Source: GCA-2746795 sp963747345
GTDB lineage: Bacteria > Chloroflexota > Anaerolineae > Promineifilales > Promineifilaceae
Assembly (NCBI GenBank): GCA_963747345.1
Contig: CAVVFA010000014.1
Coordinates: 72,279 to 136,278, forward strand
Reading direction: 5' to 3'
DNA: 64,000 nucleotides
A model generated the notes under the pieces. The model did no database searches. It was not told where the DNA came from and saw nothing but the letters and a program-made list of their open reading frames with translations. The stretch's first letter is position 1, and each line of letters starts with the position of its first letter. The position numbers were made by a program, and so were the translations under genes. This document shows, piece by piece, positions 48,419 through 57,290 of this stretch.

Positions 48419-48922
48419 ATGACATATCCACTCGTCACCCAACTCCGCTTTGCCCGCAACGAATTCGTGCGCTGCCTGGAAGGTGTCACCGAAGCAGACG
48501 GCATCATCCGGCTGCAACCGATGAACTGCATCAGTTGGATGGTGGGGCATCTGGCCAGCCAGGAAAACTTTTACTGGGTGCGCCTCGGCCAAGACATCAA
48601 ACTCGCACCAGAACTGGCGGAACTTGTCGCCTTCGGCCAACCGGCCACCACCCCTCCCCTGGCCGACATGTGGGCTACTTGGCAAGAAGTGACTGCCGCT
48701 GCCGACACCTATCTGGACACCCTCACCCCCGACATCATGCAAACCCACTTCGTCTTCCGTGGCGAACCCCGCGCCGAAAGTGTCGGCACCATGCTCCAGC
48801 GCAACATTTACCATTACTGGTTCCACACCGGCGAAGCCCACGCCGTGCGCCAACAACTAGGGCATACGGATTTGCCGCAGTTTGTAGGGAATATGGAAAG
48901 CGCGATTTACCGCCCAGAATAA
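48419..48922 (+). CDS. DinB-family protein
   Basis: A 167-residue four-helix-bundle protein of the DinB/YfiT superfamily. Metal-binding candidates are the His in GHLASQENFYW and the pair in NIYHYWFHTGEAHAVRQQLGH, giving the usual three-His pattern. Members are metal-dependent thiol S-transferases or related enzymes; the role here is unknown. AAGAGG precedes the start. A truncated duplicate follows at 49038. Confidence 0.85.
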   Translation: MTYPLVTQLRFARNEFVRCLEGVTEADGIIRLQPMNCISWMVGHLASQENFYWVRLGQDIKLAPELAELVAFGQPATTPPLADMWATWQEVTAAADTYLDTLTPDIMQTHFVFRGEPRAESVGTMLQRNIYHYWFHTGEAHAVRQQLGHTDLPQFVGNMESAIYRPE

Positions 48923-48978
48923 CGACATCCCCATCCCCGCCCCTGAACATCATACGCAGACCGCCGAGGTTTACCCTC

Positions 48979-49021
48979 GTTCCACGCTCTGCGTGGAATG
49001 ACAACCACGGCGCTCCGCGCC
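48979..49021. repeat. CCACGC-type repeat, second copy
   Basis: CTCGTTCCACGCTCTGCGTG with GAATGACAACCACGGCGC, related to the cluster at 7860-7966. It lies between the DinB gene and its truncated copy and may have mediated the duplication. Confidence 0.7.
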
Positions 49022-49037
49022 CCTAAAAGAGGTTCCC

Positions 49038-49148
49038 ATGCCACATCCACTCGTTGTTCAACTTCGCTTCGCCCGCCGGTAACGGGGTCACCCGGATCTG
49101 CCGCAGTTTGTGGGGAATATGGAAACGGCCGTTTACCACCCAGAATGA
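49038..49148 (+). pseudogene. DinB duplicate with large internal deletion
   Basis: Reads MPHPLVVQLRFARR, stop, then in the same frame GHPDLPQFVGNMETAVYHPE and stop. The ends match the first 14 and last 21 residues of the DinB protein at 48419, and the upstream leader (AAGAGGTTCCC) also matches. About 400 bases are missing. At the C-terminus the intact gene has AAGCGCGATT where this copy has AACGGCCGTT, a four-base difference with no change in length. Confidence 0.9.
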
Positions 49149-49518
49149 CTGATGCTGATTTTTAATTCACCTCAATTCGGAGCTAGCAAAACCCCTGTTA
49201 GGGAATGCAGAAAAGACTTCAAATCGTTAACAAATTGTTAAGCCCTTGATCATCTTTATATTTTACTGTTAAATATAAACGCATTGAAATGCATCATTCA
49301 TAATGTGCATCCTGATTGGAGAATCATTTAAAAGGAGTCGGTTAAATTTCCCACAGCGGCTCCATATTCACAATCAACCACACAACATCTGGCTGAATCC
49401 AAGAATTATCTGTACGCCCTAATTTTGTAACACATAGAGCAAAGATTGCCTCGATCAAATATACTTGTTCATTCTTCAAACCAATTTTACTAGGACAGAT
49501 CACATCACTAAGGAAGCC
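49149..49518 (+). promoter_or_regulatory. Non-coding region upstream of the kai operon
   Basis: 370 bases without a convincing gene, clearly A/T-rich. A possible promoter is TTGATC (49246-49251), 17 bases, TTAAAT (49269-49274), about 245 bases before the first kai gene, giving a long leader. A short unrecognised minus-strand frame at 49342-49569 overlaps it and is judged spurious. Confidence 0.35.
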
Positions 49519-50556
49519 ATGGACAACAACCAGAAGAAACCGCCTCAATGGATTCACGATCAGTACCAACAGTATTTAGCTAGTATTCCTGACGCCACAA
49601 TAATTATTGATAAAACAGGTAGCATCCTCTTTGCAAATGAAGCAGCTATTAATCTATTTGGCTATTCCGTAAAAGAATTATTAGGAAACACAGTTAACCT
49701 CCTACTTCCCGATAATACGCACACAAAACACGACAATCACATGAACCAATATTTACACGCCCCCTGGCCGCGACCAATGGGCTTGAGCATCGATCTACAT
49801 GCAAAACACAAAAATGGTCAGGAAATTCCTGTGCTGATCAGCCTTTTCCCTCAAGATAAAGAGCAGGGTCTATCTATTACTGTCTATATCAGAGATAATA
49901 GCGCAAACAGCAAAACAATAGAAGCCGAACTACATCAGGCTAAGCACCAATTAGAAGAACTTGTCGCGCAAAGGACATCTGAATTACTGTCTGCGAACCA
50001 AGCTCTACGCAAAGAAATCGAGGAACGCGAACGAATTCAAGAGGAATTACGTCTGTTAACCGTCGAACTTACTCAACGCCAACGAGAATTAATTCGGGAA
50101 CTCCAATCTTTTGAAAAATACCCAGCCACGAACACGCTCACAATAACCGCCGGCACCTTTAATCTGCTGCCGTTATCTAAAAACCTGCCTGAATTATTTA
50201 ACCAATTGGTGACTGAGTATGAAGATATATTGGACAATGCTTTAGAAAGCCAAACTTATAAAGTAAACCATGATATATCTGGAGAGCTGCGCTCTCTGGC
50301 TGACAAATTGGGTCACCTGAATGCTAGTCCACAAGATATTGTTTTATTGCACACCACGGCCTTAAAACAGAAATTTCAGGAGAATCCCTATGCAAAAGCT
50401 GCCGTTTATGTTGAAGAAGGCAGAATTTTGGTATTGAAATTAATGGGCTACCTCGCCGTCCATTACCGCAACTATTCAATTAAATTTCCCCAAAAAAAAT
50501 TTAATTTTGATAACAATAAAGGTCAAAACACGTCAACGGTAGAGCAGAAGGACTAA
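49519..50556 (+). CDS. PAS-domain protein with KaiA-like C-terminal domain (candidate clock regulator)
   Basis: A 345-residue protein, first in the kai operon. Residues ~15-125 form a PAS domain (IPDATIIIDKTGSILFANEAAINLFGYS). Residues ~130-197 are a coiled coil. Residues ~220-322 are an all-helical domain that resembles the KaiC-binding C-terminal domain of cyanobacterial KaiA. SPQDIVLLH corresponds to the KaiA PQVVEIH region, and GRILVLKLMGYLAVHYRNYS to YRLTLIDVIAHLCEMYRRS, as I recall that sequence. KaiA itself has a pseudo-receiver instead of PAS. The start at 49519 (MDNNQKK) has AAGGA six bases upstream. It lies four bases before kaiB. If correct, it would stimulate KaiC autophosphorylation in response to a PAS signal. 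Confidence 0.65.
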   Translation: MDNNQKKPPQWIHDQYQQYLASIPDATIIIDKTGSILFANEAAINLFGYSVKELLGNTVNLLLPDNTHTKHDNHMNQYLHAPWPRPMGLSIDLHAKHKNGQEIPVLISLFPQDKEQGLSITVYIRDNSANSKTIEAELHQAKHQLEELVAQRTSELLSANQALRKEIEERERIQEELRLLTVELTQRQRELIRELQSFEKYPATNTLTITAGTFNLLPLSKNLPELFNQLVTEYEDILDNALESQTYKVNHDISGELRSLADKLGHLNASPQDIVLLHTTALKQKFQENPYAKAAVYVEEGRILVLKLMGYLAVHYRNYSIKFPQKKFNFDNNKGQNTSTVEQKD

Positions 50557-50560
50557 TAAT

Positions 50561-50854
50561 ATGCCCATCAAATATTTCCTCAAGCTGTATATTACTGGTC
50601 AAACGCCTAGATCTCACCGCGCCATACGGAATTTGCACATAACTTGCGAGCAATTATTGGCTGGAAAATATGATCTTATGGTAATTGACGTTTTGGAACA
50701 CCCAGAACTGGCCGAAGAAGACAAGGTATTAGCCACGCCTACCCTGATCCGGATGTCGCCGCCACCATTACGCCGGGTCATCGGTGATTTATCTGATACC
50801 AAACAAGTTCTAATAGGATTAGACTTGGATTTCAATCTGGAATCCACTTATTAA
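50561..50854 (+). CDS. kaiB: Circadian clock protein KaiB
   Basis: A 97-residue thioredoxin-like fold-switching protein. Conserved KaiB segments are LYITGQTPRSHRAIRNL, DLMVIDVLEHPELAEEDKVLATPTLI and PPLRRVIGDLSDTKQVLIGLDL. The Gly and Asp of IGLD correspond to residues important for fold switching in cyanobacterial KaiB. It binds the CI ring of KaiC, encoded 17 bases downstream. Confidence 0.95.
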   Translation: MPIKYFLKLYITGQTPRSHRAIRNLHITCEQLLAGKYDLMVIDVLEHPELAEEDKVLATPTLIRMSPPPLRRVIGDLSDTKQVLIGLDLDFNLESTY

Positions 50855-50871
50855 ACAGGGAACCAAGAAAA

Positions 50872-52398
50872 ATGAATGGAACCACAACAACGCCTATCAG
50901 TAAAATAGCGACCGGTATTCCTGGTTTTGATGACATCACGAATGGCGGTCTACCTCAGGGACGAACGACACTCATATCCGGCTCAGCCGGCAGCGCTAAA
51001 ACAGTCTTTGCCGTGCAATTTTTAACAGAAGGCATTCTTCAGGCAGACGAAGCCGGCGTTTTTGTTACGTTTGAGGAATCTCCATCGGACATCCGCCAAA
51101 ATATGGCTAGTTTTGGCTGGTATATTCAGGACTGGGAAGCGGAAGAGAAATGGTCATTTGTAGATGCGTCGCCACAGTTGGGCGAAGAAACAGTGGTCAC
51201 TGGGAGTTTCGATCTTGGTGCCTTGGTCGCTCGTATTGAACATGCAGTTCTGAGGACAAACGCCAAACGTGTTGCCATTGATTCAGTCGGTGCGATTTTT
51301 ACCCAATTACCGGCTCACGAAACCATTCGTACTGAACTTTTTAGAATTGCCACAGCCTTGAAGAAGATGGGCGTAACGGCCGTTCTCACGTCAGAACGAA
51401 CTCAAGAATATGGCGAAATCGCCCGCTATGGTGTTGAAGAATTCGTCGCCGACAACGTCATCATCTTACGCAATGTATTAGACGACGAAAAACGACGTCG
51501 CACCGTAGAAATTCTAAAATTCCGAGGCACGGCTCACCAAAAAGGGGAATTCCCCTTTACCATTCTGCCAAACAAAGGCATTGCCGTGATCCCGTTGTCC
51601 GCCATCGAGCTAAAACAAAGTTCAACAGATATCCGTATCACCTCAGGCAATGAAGAGCTGGACAGAATGTGCGGTGGTGGCTTTTTCCGTGATTCCATCA
51701 TCCTCGTTTCTGGGGCTACTGGCACCGGAAAAACCTTGACCGTCACTGAATTCATTGCTGGTGGCGCCGCTAAAGATGAACGCTGCCTGCTTTTCGCTTT
51801 TGAAGAAAGCCGCGAACAGCTCTTCCGGAATGCCAGAGGCTGGGGGGTTGATTTCAAAAAAATGGAAGCGGAAGGCAGGCTCAAACTCCTGTGTGCTTAC
51901 CCCGAAGTGCAGGGGCCGGAAGATCATCTCATCAGGATGAAGACAGAGATCGAACAATTCAATCCCAATCGAGTAGCTGTTGACAGCCTCTCTGCGCTAG
52001 AACGGGTAGCCACGCCCAAGGGATTCCGTGAATTTGTTATTGGGCTGACCTCCTTTATCAAGCATCGAGAAATGGCTGGTTTGTTCACCTCCACCACGCC
52101 TACCTTAATGGGCGGCACTTCTGTGACAGAAGCCCATATCTCCACAGTCACCGATTCCATCATTATGCTGCGCTATGTAGAAATGTATGGCGAGATGCGC
52201 CGTGGTATGACTGTTCTTAAAATGCGCGGCTCGATGCATGACAAGGAAATTCGAGAGTTCACCATCGACAGCCAAGGTATGCACATTGGCAAATCTTTCC
52301 GTAACGTGACCGGCATTCTAGTTGGCAATCCCTTGTACATCCCACAGAATGAGATGGATCGAATCGGCCGACTTTTTCAGGATGACATTGATATTTGA
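50872..52398 (+). CDS. kaiC: Circadian clock ATPase/autokinase KaiC
   Basis: A 508-residue double RecA-like ATPase. CI: Walker A GSAGSAKT (residues 37-44), catalytic Glu pair FEES (68-69). CII: Walker A GATGTGKT (281-288), Glu pair FEES (311-312). The phosphorylation pair is kept as HISTVTDS with Ser424-Thr425, and Thr419 five residues before, matching Thr426/Ser431/Thr432 of Synechococcus. The C-terminal tail (GILVGNPLYIPQNEMDRIGRLFQ) has about the length of the cyanobacterial A-loop plus KaiA-binding helix, which supports a KaiA-type partner. It forms hexamers in the cytoplasm. One AACGGCCGTT is at 51375. Confidence 0.97.
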   Translation: MNGTTTTPISKIATGIPGFDDITNGGLPQGRTTLISGSAGSAKTVFAVQFLTEGILQADEAGVFVTFEESPSDIRQNMASFGWYIQDWEAEEKWSFVDASPQLGEETVVTGSFDLGALVARIEHAVLRTNAKRVAIDSVGAIFTQLPAHETIRTELFRIATALKKMGVTAVLTSERTQEYGEIARYGVEEFVADNVIILRNVLDDEKRRRTVEILKFRGTAHQKGEFPFTILPNKGIAVIPLSAIELKQSSTDIRITSGNEELDRMCGGGFFRDSIILVSGATGTGKTLTVTEFIAGGAAKDERCLLFAFEESREQLFRNARGWGVDFKKMEAEGRLKLLCAYPEVQGPEDHLIRMKTEIEQFNPNRVAVDSLSALERVATPKGFREFVIGLTSFIKHREMAGLFTSTTPTLMGGTSVTEAHISTVTDSIIMLRYVEMYGEMRRGMTVLKMRGSMHDKEIREFTIDSQGMHIGKSFRNVTGILVGNPLYIPQNEMDRIGRLFQDDIDI

Positions 52399-52525
52399 TC
52401 CCACTGAAAACGTAGCAAGTGACTTCTCGCTTCATTTAAGCAAAAAGCAAGGTGAAATAAAGTACAAGAAAAACGTAAGCTTTCAATGGGCTTTTTGCAA
52501 AAATTCACAATGAATAAGAATCATT

Positions 52526-54154
52526 ATGATGAATGAAGAATTATTTCAAGCCAGTGAATTACGATTTCGGCGCGTGATTGAGGCCAATGCCGATGGCATT
52601 ATCATCGTCAACAAAAGCGGTATTATTCGTTATGCCAATCCAGCAGCGGAAAAGCTCTTTGGCCGCAGCCAAGAAAAATTAATGGGTGAAATATTTGGCT
52701 TTCCCATTTTGGTTTCCCAAGCAACTGAAATAAATATCTTTAACGATGGCGCCACCACTGCGGAAATGCGGGTGGTAGCTATTGATTGGCAAGAAGAACC
52801 CGCCTACTTGGCTTCACTGCGAGATATTACAGCCCGCAAGCAAGCGGAACAGGATTTGCAAGAGCGAGAACGTTTCTTAACCTGGCTGAATAATATCACC
52901 AGAGCCGCTTTAGAAACGCCAGATTTCCAGACGATGCTGCAAATTTTTGCAGATCGTTTAGGTGAACTTTTTGATGCAGATGGTTGTTATATTACGGTGT
53001 GGGATGATGCTCGGAAAACGGCCGTTCCCGGCGCAATCAGTCGTCTCATCCAACCTCATTCCCAAATCATAGCACCTCATAAAAACCAAACAACCATGAC
53101 AGCCGCCGTCTTGCAAGCCAAACAAGCCGTCATCGTGAGCAATATAGAGAACTCGCCCTACGCCAAAACCCGCACTGCCACTTTACTCCCCATTCAATCC
53201 ACCCTCGGATTACCGCTTATCGCCGGAGAGCAAAAATTAGGGGCAGCCTTCATCATCTTCAGAAATCCCCACCAATTCACGCCAACCGAAATCACCCAGG
53301 GAGAACAGGTTGTAGGTCACATCGCCCTTGCTCTCGCCAAAGCAAAATTCCTGAAAGCCGAAAGACAACAGCGCCGGATTGCCGAAACGTTAAGAGATGA
53401 ACTAGAAATTCGCGTCACCGAACGCACCCAAAAACTGCGCGAAGCCTACGACCAACTCAAGGAATTAGACCAGCTAAAATCTAAATTCATCGATGACATC
53501 TCCCACGAACTACGCACCCCGCTTACCAATTTAGTGCTCTATCTGGAATTGATGGAAAAAGGGCAGCCTGCTAATTACCCACGCTACCTGAAAATATTAA
53601 ACAACCAGACCCAGCGGCTTAAAGAGTTAGTCGAAAGCATCTTGCGCCTGTCCCGGCTTGATTTGGCTAAAGAAGATTCAGCCTGGACACAAGTTGACCT
53701 GAATGAGGTAGCAGCCGACGTATTGAACCAGTATCAGCGTGAAATAGAGGCGAAACAATTGCAGCTTACCCAAACGCTTCACCCCACCCCCCTAAACGTG
53801 CATGGCAGTTACAAACAGTTGGTGGAGATCGTGTCAAACCTGATGGACAATGCCATCAAATACTCCACGAATGGGGAAATTCACTTACAAACATTCCCCA
53901 CCAATTCAACCCCAAAGGCTTGTTTACAGATCGAAGATAGCGGCATGGGCATTGCCGTTGAAGACATGCCTCATGTGTTTGACCGTTTTTATCGAGGGAA
54001 TGGCGCCAGTCAATCAAATGTTGCCGGCATGGGGTTGGGGTTGACCATTGCTGAAATCATCGCCCATTTACATGACGGCAACATTCACATTACCAGCCAG
54101 CCAAATCAAGGAACGCAAGTGCAAGTGCAGTTGCCGCTTATGCAGTCTGGGTAA
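52526..54154 (+). CDS. PAS-GAF sensor histidine kinase (putative clock output/input kinase)
   Basis: A 542-residue cytoplasmic kinase with no membrane segment. PAS at ~10-108 (ANADGIIIVNKSGIIRYANPAAEKLFG), GAF at ~120-280, HisKA with H-box FIDDISHELRTPLTN (His327), HATPase_c at ~425-540 with N-box LMDNAIKYS, G1 IEDSGMGIA and G2 GMGLGLTIAE. It lies 128 bases after kaiC in the same direction and has no KaiB-like domain, so it is not a SasA orthologue. It may still transmit clock phase. No response regulator gene follows directly. Confidence 0.93.
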   Translation: MMNEELFQASELRFRRVIEANADGIIIVNKSGIIRYANPAAEKLFGRSQEKLMGEIFGFPILVSQATEINIFNDGATTAEMRVVAIDWQEEPAYLASLRDITARKQAEQDLQERERFLTWLNNITRAALETPDFQTMLQIFADRLGELFDADGCYITVWDDARKTAVPGAISRLIQPHSQIIAPHKNQTTMTAAVLQAKQAVIVSNIENSPYAKTRTATLLPIQSTLGLPLIAGEQKLGAAFIIFRNPHQFTPTEITQGEQVVGHIALALAKAKFLKAERQQRRIAETLRDELEIRVTERTQKLREAYDQLKELDQLKSKFIDDISHELRTPLTNLVLYLELMEKGQPANYPRYLKILNNQTQRLKELVESILRLSRLDLAKEDSAWTQVDLNEVAADVLNQYQREIEAKQLQLTQTLHPTPLNVHGSYKQLVEIVSNLMDNAIKYSTNGEIHLQTFPTNSTPKACLQIEDSGMGIAVEDMPHVFDRFYRGNGASQSNVAGMGLGLTIAEIIAHLHDGNIHITSQPNQGTQVQVQLPLMQSG

Positions 54155-54168
54155 TACCAGTGCCTCCA

Positions 54169-54200
54169 GATTGGTCCAATCTCCAAAGATTGGACCAATC
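54169..54200 (+). terminator. Inverted repeat after the kinase gene
   Basis: GATTGGTCCAATC (54169-54181) and GATTGGACCAATC (54188-54200) are exact reverse complements, and each arm is itself nearly palindromic. It lies 14 bases after the stop. No U-tract, so termination is uncertain; related to the GAGATTG repeats. Confidence 0.55.
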
Positions 54201-54229
54201 TCTAATGTCGGCTACGACGCCAACGTCTC

Positions 54230-54756
54230 TTACGACGCCACTACCCAGCCCAACTGCTCCAACTGCTGCGGCGAATCGCTCACAGCCACCTGCGCAATCT
54301 TCTTGTAATCAGACACCCATTGGTCCAATTCATCCAACTTGGCATCACGCAGCAGCGTCGCTTCCTGCGCTTCGCCCCGTTCCTTATCCTGGGCGGCACT
54401 GGCGACGACCACCTGGCGGACCAGACCGACGCGTACGGGCGAGACAGGCGGATGCCAAATCATTTCTTCGTGGCACATGCCTTACCCGCCTGTTTCGCCC
54501 CTACCATAACCTGCGACGCGGCTAATTTGGCCTCGTTAGCCGTTCACCTTTTGGCAAACGTTGAACGGCCTGGCGACCCAGACCTCCGAGGTTTTTGAAA
54601 CCTCCGAGGTCTTTTGCCAAGTGCGACGCACCTGCGAGGTGCGTCGCACTTAGCCGCCAGCATCATTCCCGATGCGGCGTTTGATGGCGAGGCTGTCTTG
54701 GAAACGGGTAACGGCCGTTTCAGGTAAGCTTGTAGTTCTAAATTTTCGTCGGGCAT
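54230..54756 (-). pseudogene. Degenerate minus-strand coding remnant
   Basis: Broken pieces can be read on the minus strand. MPDENLELQAYLK starts at 54756 and continues out of frame as TAVTRFQDSLAIKRRIGND. Then, beyond two inserted hairpin repeats, come NEAKLAASQVMVGAKQAGK and LRDAKLDELDQWVSDYKKIAQVAV with a C-terminal QLEQLGWVV. The last piece looks like the end of a small conserved protein family. The pieces are separated by stops and by the hairpin at 54619. Function unknown. Confidence 0.4.
54587..54651. repeat. Paired intergenic hairpins
   Basis: CCTCCGAGGT occurs twice (54587 and 54601 regions, ACCTCCGAGGT type), followed by an exact 15-bp inverted repeat, AAGTGCGACGCACCT (54619-54633) and AGGTGCGTCGCACTT (54637-54651), with loop GCG. 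This lies inside the degenerate region. Confidence 0.75.
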
Positions 54757-54925
54757 GGCTTCTCCGTTGCTGGTGCTAGACTGGTTGATTCAACAGTTGG
54801 ACAGAGGAATTATAAACGGGCAAAGAGAAGATGCCCAAGAGAAAACCACACCAATGATAGAGGCTCAGGTGATGTGGGAAGTGGGAAGCCGTCGCCACCG
54901 ATTGAAATCGGTCGCTGCCATGAAA

Positions 54926-54980
54926 AACGCGCTAAAGCACGTTAAGAGAGACGTAACGAACGTGCTTTAGCGCGTTTTTT
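54926..54980. terminator. Strong bidirectional terminator
   Basis: Exact 18-bp arms AACGCGCTAAAGCACGTT (54926-54943) and AACGTGCTTTAGCGCGTT (54959-54976), followed by TTTT and preceded by AAAA on the other side. It would stop transcription from both directions between the kai/kinase region and the ABC-F gene. Confidence 0.85.
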
Positions 54981-55096
54981 GTAGCAGCCTATGAATTCAT
55001 TCATAGCAAGGGCAGCATAATTGAAATTGCTGATTGGGGATTAAAACGGCCGTTCTTCATCCGATCTCCCTACGCAATTCAAAGTCACCACCGCGT

Positions 55097-55102
55097 TATA
55101 AT
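55097..55102 (+). promoter_or_regulatory. -10 box placed for a leaderless transcript
   Basis: TATAAT ends six bases before the ATG at 55109 of the ABC-F gene. No ribosome-binding site lies between. Same spacing as at 28995 and 38861. Confidence 0.45.
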
Positions 55103-55108
55103 CTCCCC

Positions 55109-57219
55109 ATGGCAATCCTTTCCGCAAAAAACCTCGCCCAATCCTTCGGCGCACTCGATTTATTCAGCGACGTCAGCTTCCAACTGGCGGCCAAAGACCG
55201 GGTCGGTCTCGTTGGCCCCAACGGCGTGGGCAAAACCTCCCTGCTGCGCATCCTCGCCGGTCTCGCCGAACCCACAGAAGGCACCATCCACCACGCCCGC
55301 GACCTCAACCTGGGTTACCTGCGCCAGGAAGCGGTGCTCACCTTCGCCGGGCAAGACAATACCGTCTACGAAGAAATGCTCACCGTCTTCGCCGAACTGC
55401 GCCAGATGGAAACCGCCCTGCGCCAGATGGAAAGCATGATGGCCGATGGTAATACCGACGAAAATCTGTTTGACAGCTACGGCCGTTTACAAGAACTGTA
55501 CGAACACGAAGGCGGCTACGACTACCAGGTTGACATCAAGCGCGTCCTGCTCGGTCTCGGATTTCCGCAGGAAGAATGGTCAACGCCGCTCACCCATCTC
55601 AGCGGCGGCCAAAAAACACGGCTGCTTTTGGGACGATTGCTCCTGGAAAAGCCAGACCTGCTCATCCTCGACGAACCCACCAACCACCTCGACGTGGCCG
55701 CCGTGGAATGGCTGGAACAAACCCTGCGCCAATGGCCGGGAGCGCTCATCATCGTCAGCCATGACCGGTATTTCCTCGACAAAATCATCACCCACACCTG
55801 GGAAATGCTGCCCGGCCGTTTCAAATCATTCCGGGGCAACTACAGCAGCTACATCACCCAGCGCGGAGAAGAATTGGCGCGGGAACAGCAGTTATTTGAG
55901 AGCGAAATCGCGCGGTTGACCGAAGAAATCGCCTTCGTGCGCAAGCACATTGCAGGCGGCAAAACCGACATCGCCAAAGGCAAACTCAAACGGCTCACCC
56001 GCGACATCGTCTTGCTGGAACAGGCCGAAGCGGGCGCGTCGCTCGACGAGTTGCAGGCCAAAAGCTGGCTGGAAGTGGGCGGTCGGGTGCGCACCATCAG
56101 CGTCAACGACGCCGAACGACGCCTCCGCGCCATCAAAGCCCCCTCCGACCGACTGCCCAAGCTCAACATCAAACTGGAAGCGGAAGAGCGCAGTATGCGC
56201 ACTGTTTTGCGCACTAAAGGGCTGGAAGTTGGCTACCCCGATGCCCCCCTCTTCACCTGCGACGACCTCAAATTGCTGCGTACCGACTGTGCCGCGCTTA
56301 TCGGCCCCAATGGCTGCGGCAAAACGACCTTCCTGCGCACCATCATGGGCGAAATCGCGCCGCTGCGAGGCGAACTGATGCCGGGGGATCAACTGCATAT
56401 CGGCTACTTTGCCCAAGCCCACGACCAGTTAAATCACGAGAACCGCGTCATCGACGAACTGCGCAGCGCCTCGGAAAGCGCCCACAAAAACATCAACGAG
56501 CAAGAAGCGCGTAACTATCTGGCGCAGTACTTGTTCCGGGGCGACGATGTGTTCAAGCAAATCAGCCAGTTGAGCGGCGGCGAACGAGGGCCGCTTGGCG
56601 CTGTCGATTCTGGCGCTGACGGGCGCCAACTATCTACTGCTCGACGAACCGACCAATCACCTCGACATCCAGTCGCAAGAAATATTGCAAACGGTGCTGG
56701 AACAGTTTGACGGCACCATCGTCATGGTCTCTCACGACCGCTATTTGGTTGACCGCCTGGCGACGCAAATTTGGGAGATTCGAGATGGACATTTGGTGGT
56801 TTATAACGGCCGTTATGCCGATTACCAACTCTCCCGCGCCGCCGAAAAAGCCCGCCTGGAAGCCGAAGCCACCGCCAACGCCGCCGACTGGACACCCTCC
56901 CCGTTGGAAACATCCACCGCCGCCCAACCCACCCTATTTACGCTGGAATGGATCGACGAACTGGTTGACCCCGCCCAAGTTGAACGAAAACGCAAGCAGG
57001 CAAAAAAGAGCAAAACACGCTCGTTGGCAACGCTGATTGATGAAATTGAAGATAGCCGAAGAGCAGTTAGAGTTACTCGAACGAGACCTGGCGGCCGCGC
57101 AAGTCGCTGGCGATGAAGCTGAAATCACCCGCCTGGAAGCCGAGCAAGCCACCATCCAATCAGCCTTTGATGAACTCATCACCATCTGGGAAGAAATGGG
57201 GAATACCTGGGCAGGATAA
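55109..57219 (+). CDS. ABC-F family ATPase (translation factor type), two frameshifts
   Basis: A soluble protein with two ABC domains. First: GPNGVGKTSLLR, HLSGGQKTRLLLGRLLL, LLILDEPTNHLDV. Second: GPNGCGKTTFLRTI, LSGGER, LLLDEPTNHLDI. The acidic Arm/linker region lies between them (residues ~240-320). There is a C-terminal coiled coil (EEQLELLERDLAAAQVAGDEAEITRLEAE). The frame changes near 56588 (LSGGERG, resumes LALSILALTGANYLLLDEP) and near 57040 (LATLIDEIE, resumes KIAEEQLELL). ABC-F proteins act on the ribosome, for example in relieving stalling or antibiotic protection. The upstream frame to 55034 is not needed; the start at 55109 fits the family. Confidence 0.9.
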
Positions 57220-57221
57220 CG

Positions 57222-57290
57222 GAAGGATGAAGGATGAGGGATGAAAAAGACAACCCATTTCATCCTTCATCCTCTCAACCCTCATCCTTT
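57222..57290. repeat. Heptanucleotide repeat hairpin (GGATGAA-type)
   Basis: GGATGAA GGATGAG GGATGAA, a loop, then TTCATCCTTCATCC and CCTCATCC. It lies between the converging ABC-F and VOC genes and encodes the last residues (KDEG) of the VOC protein. Confidence 0.85.

Noticed and set aside
54755..54970. Plus-strand 71-codon frame before the strong terminator
   Set aside because: Its 3' end runs into the terminator stem, and the translation has no recognisable family or start context.
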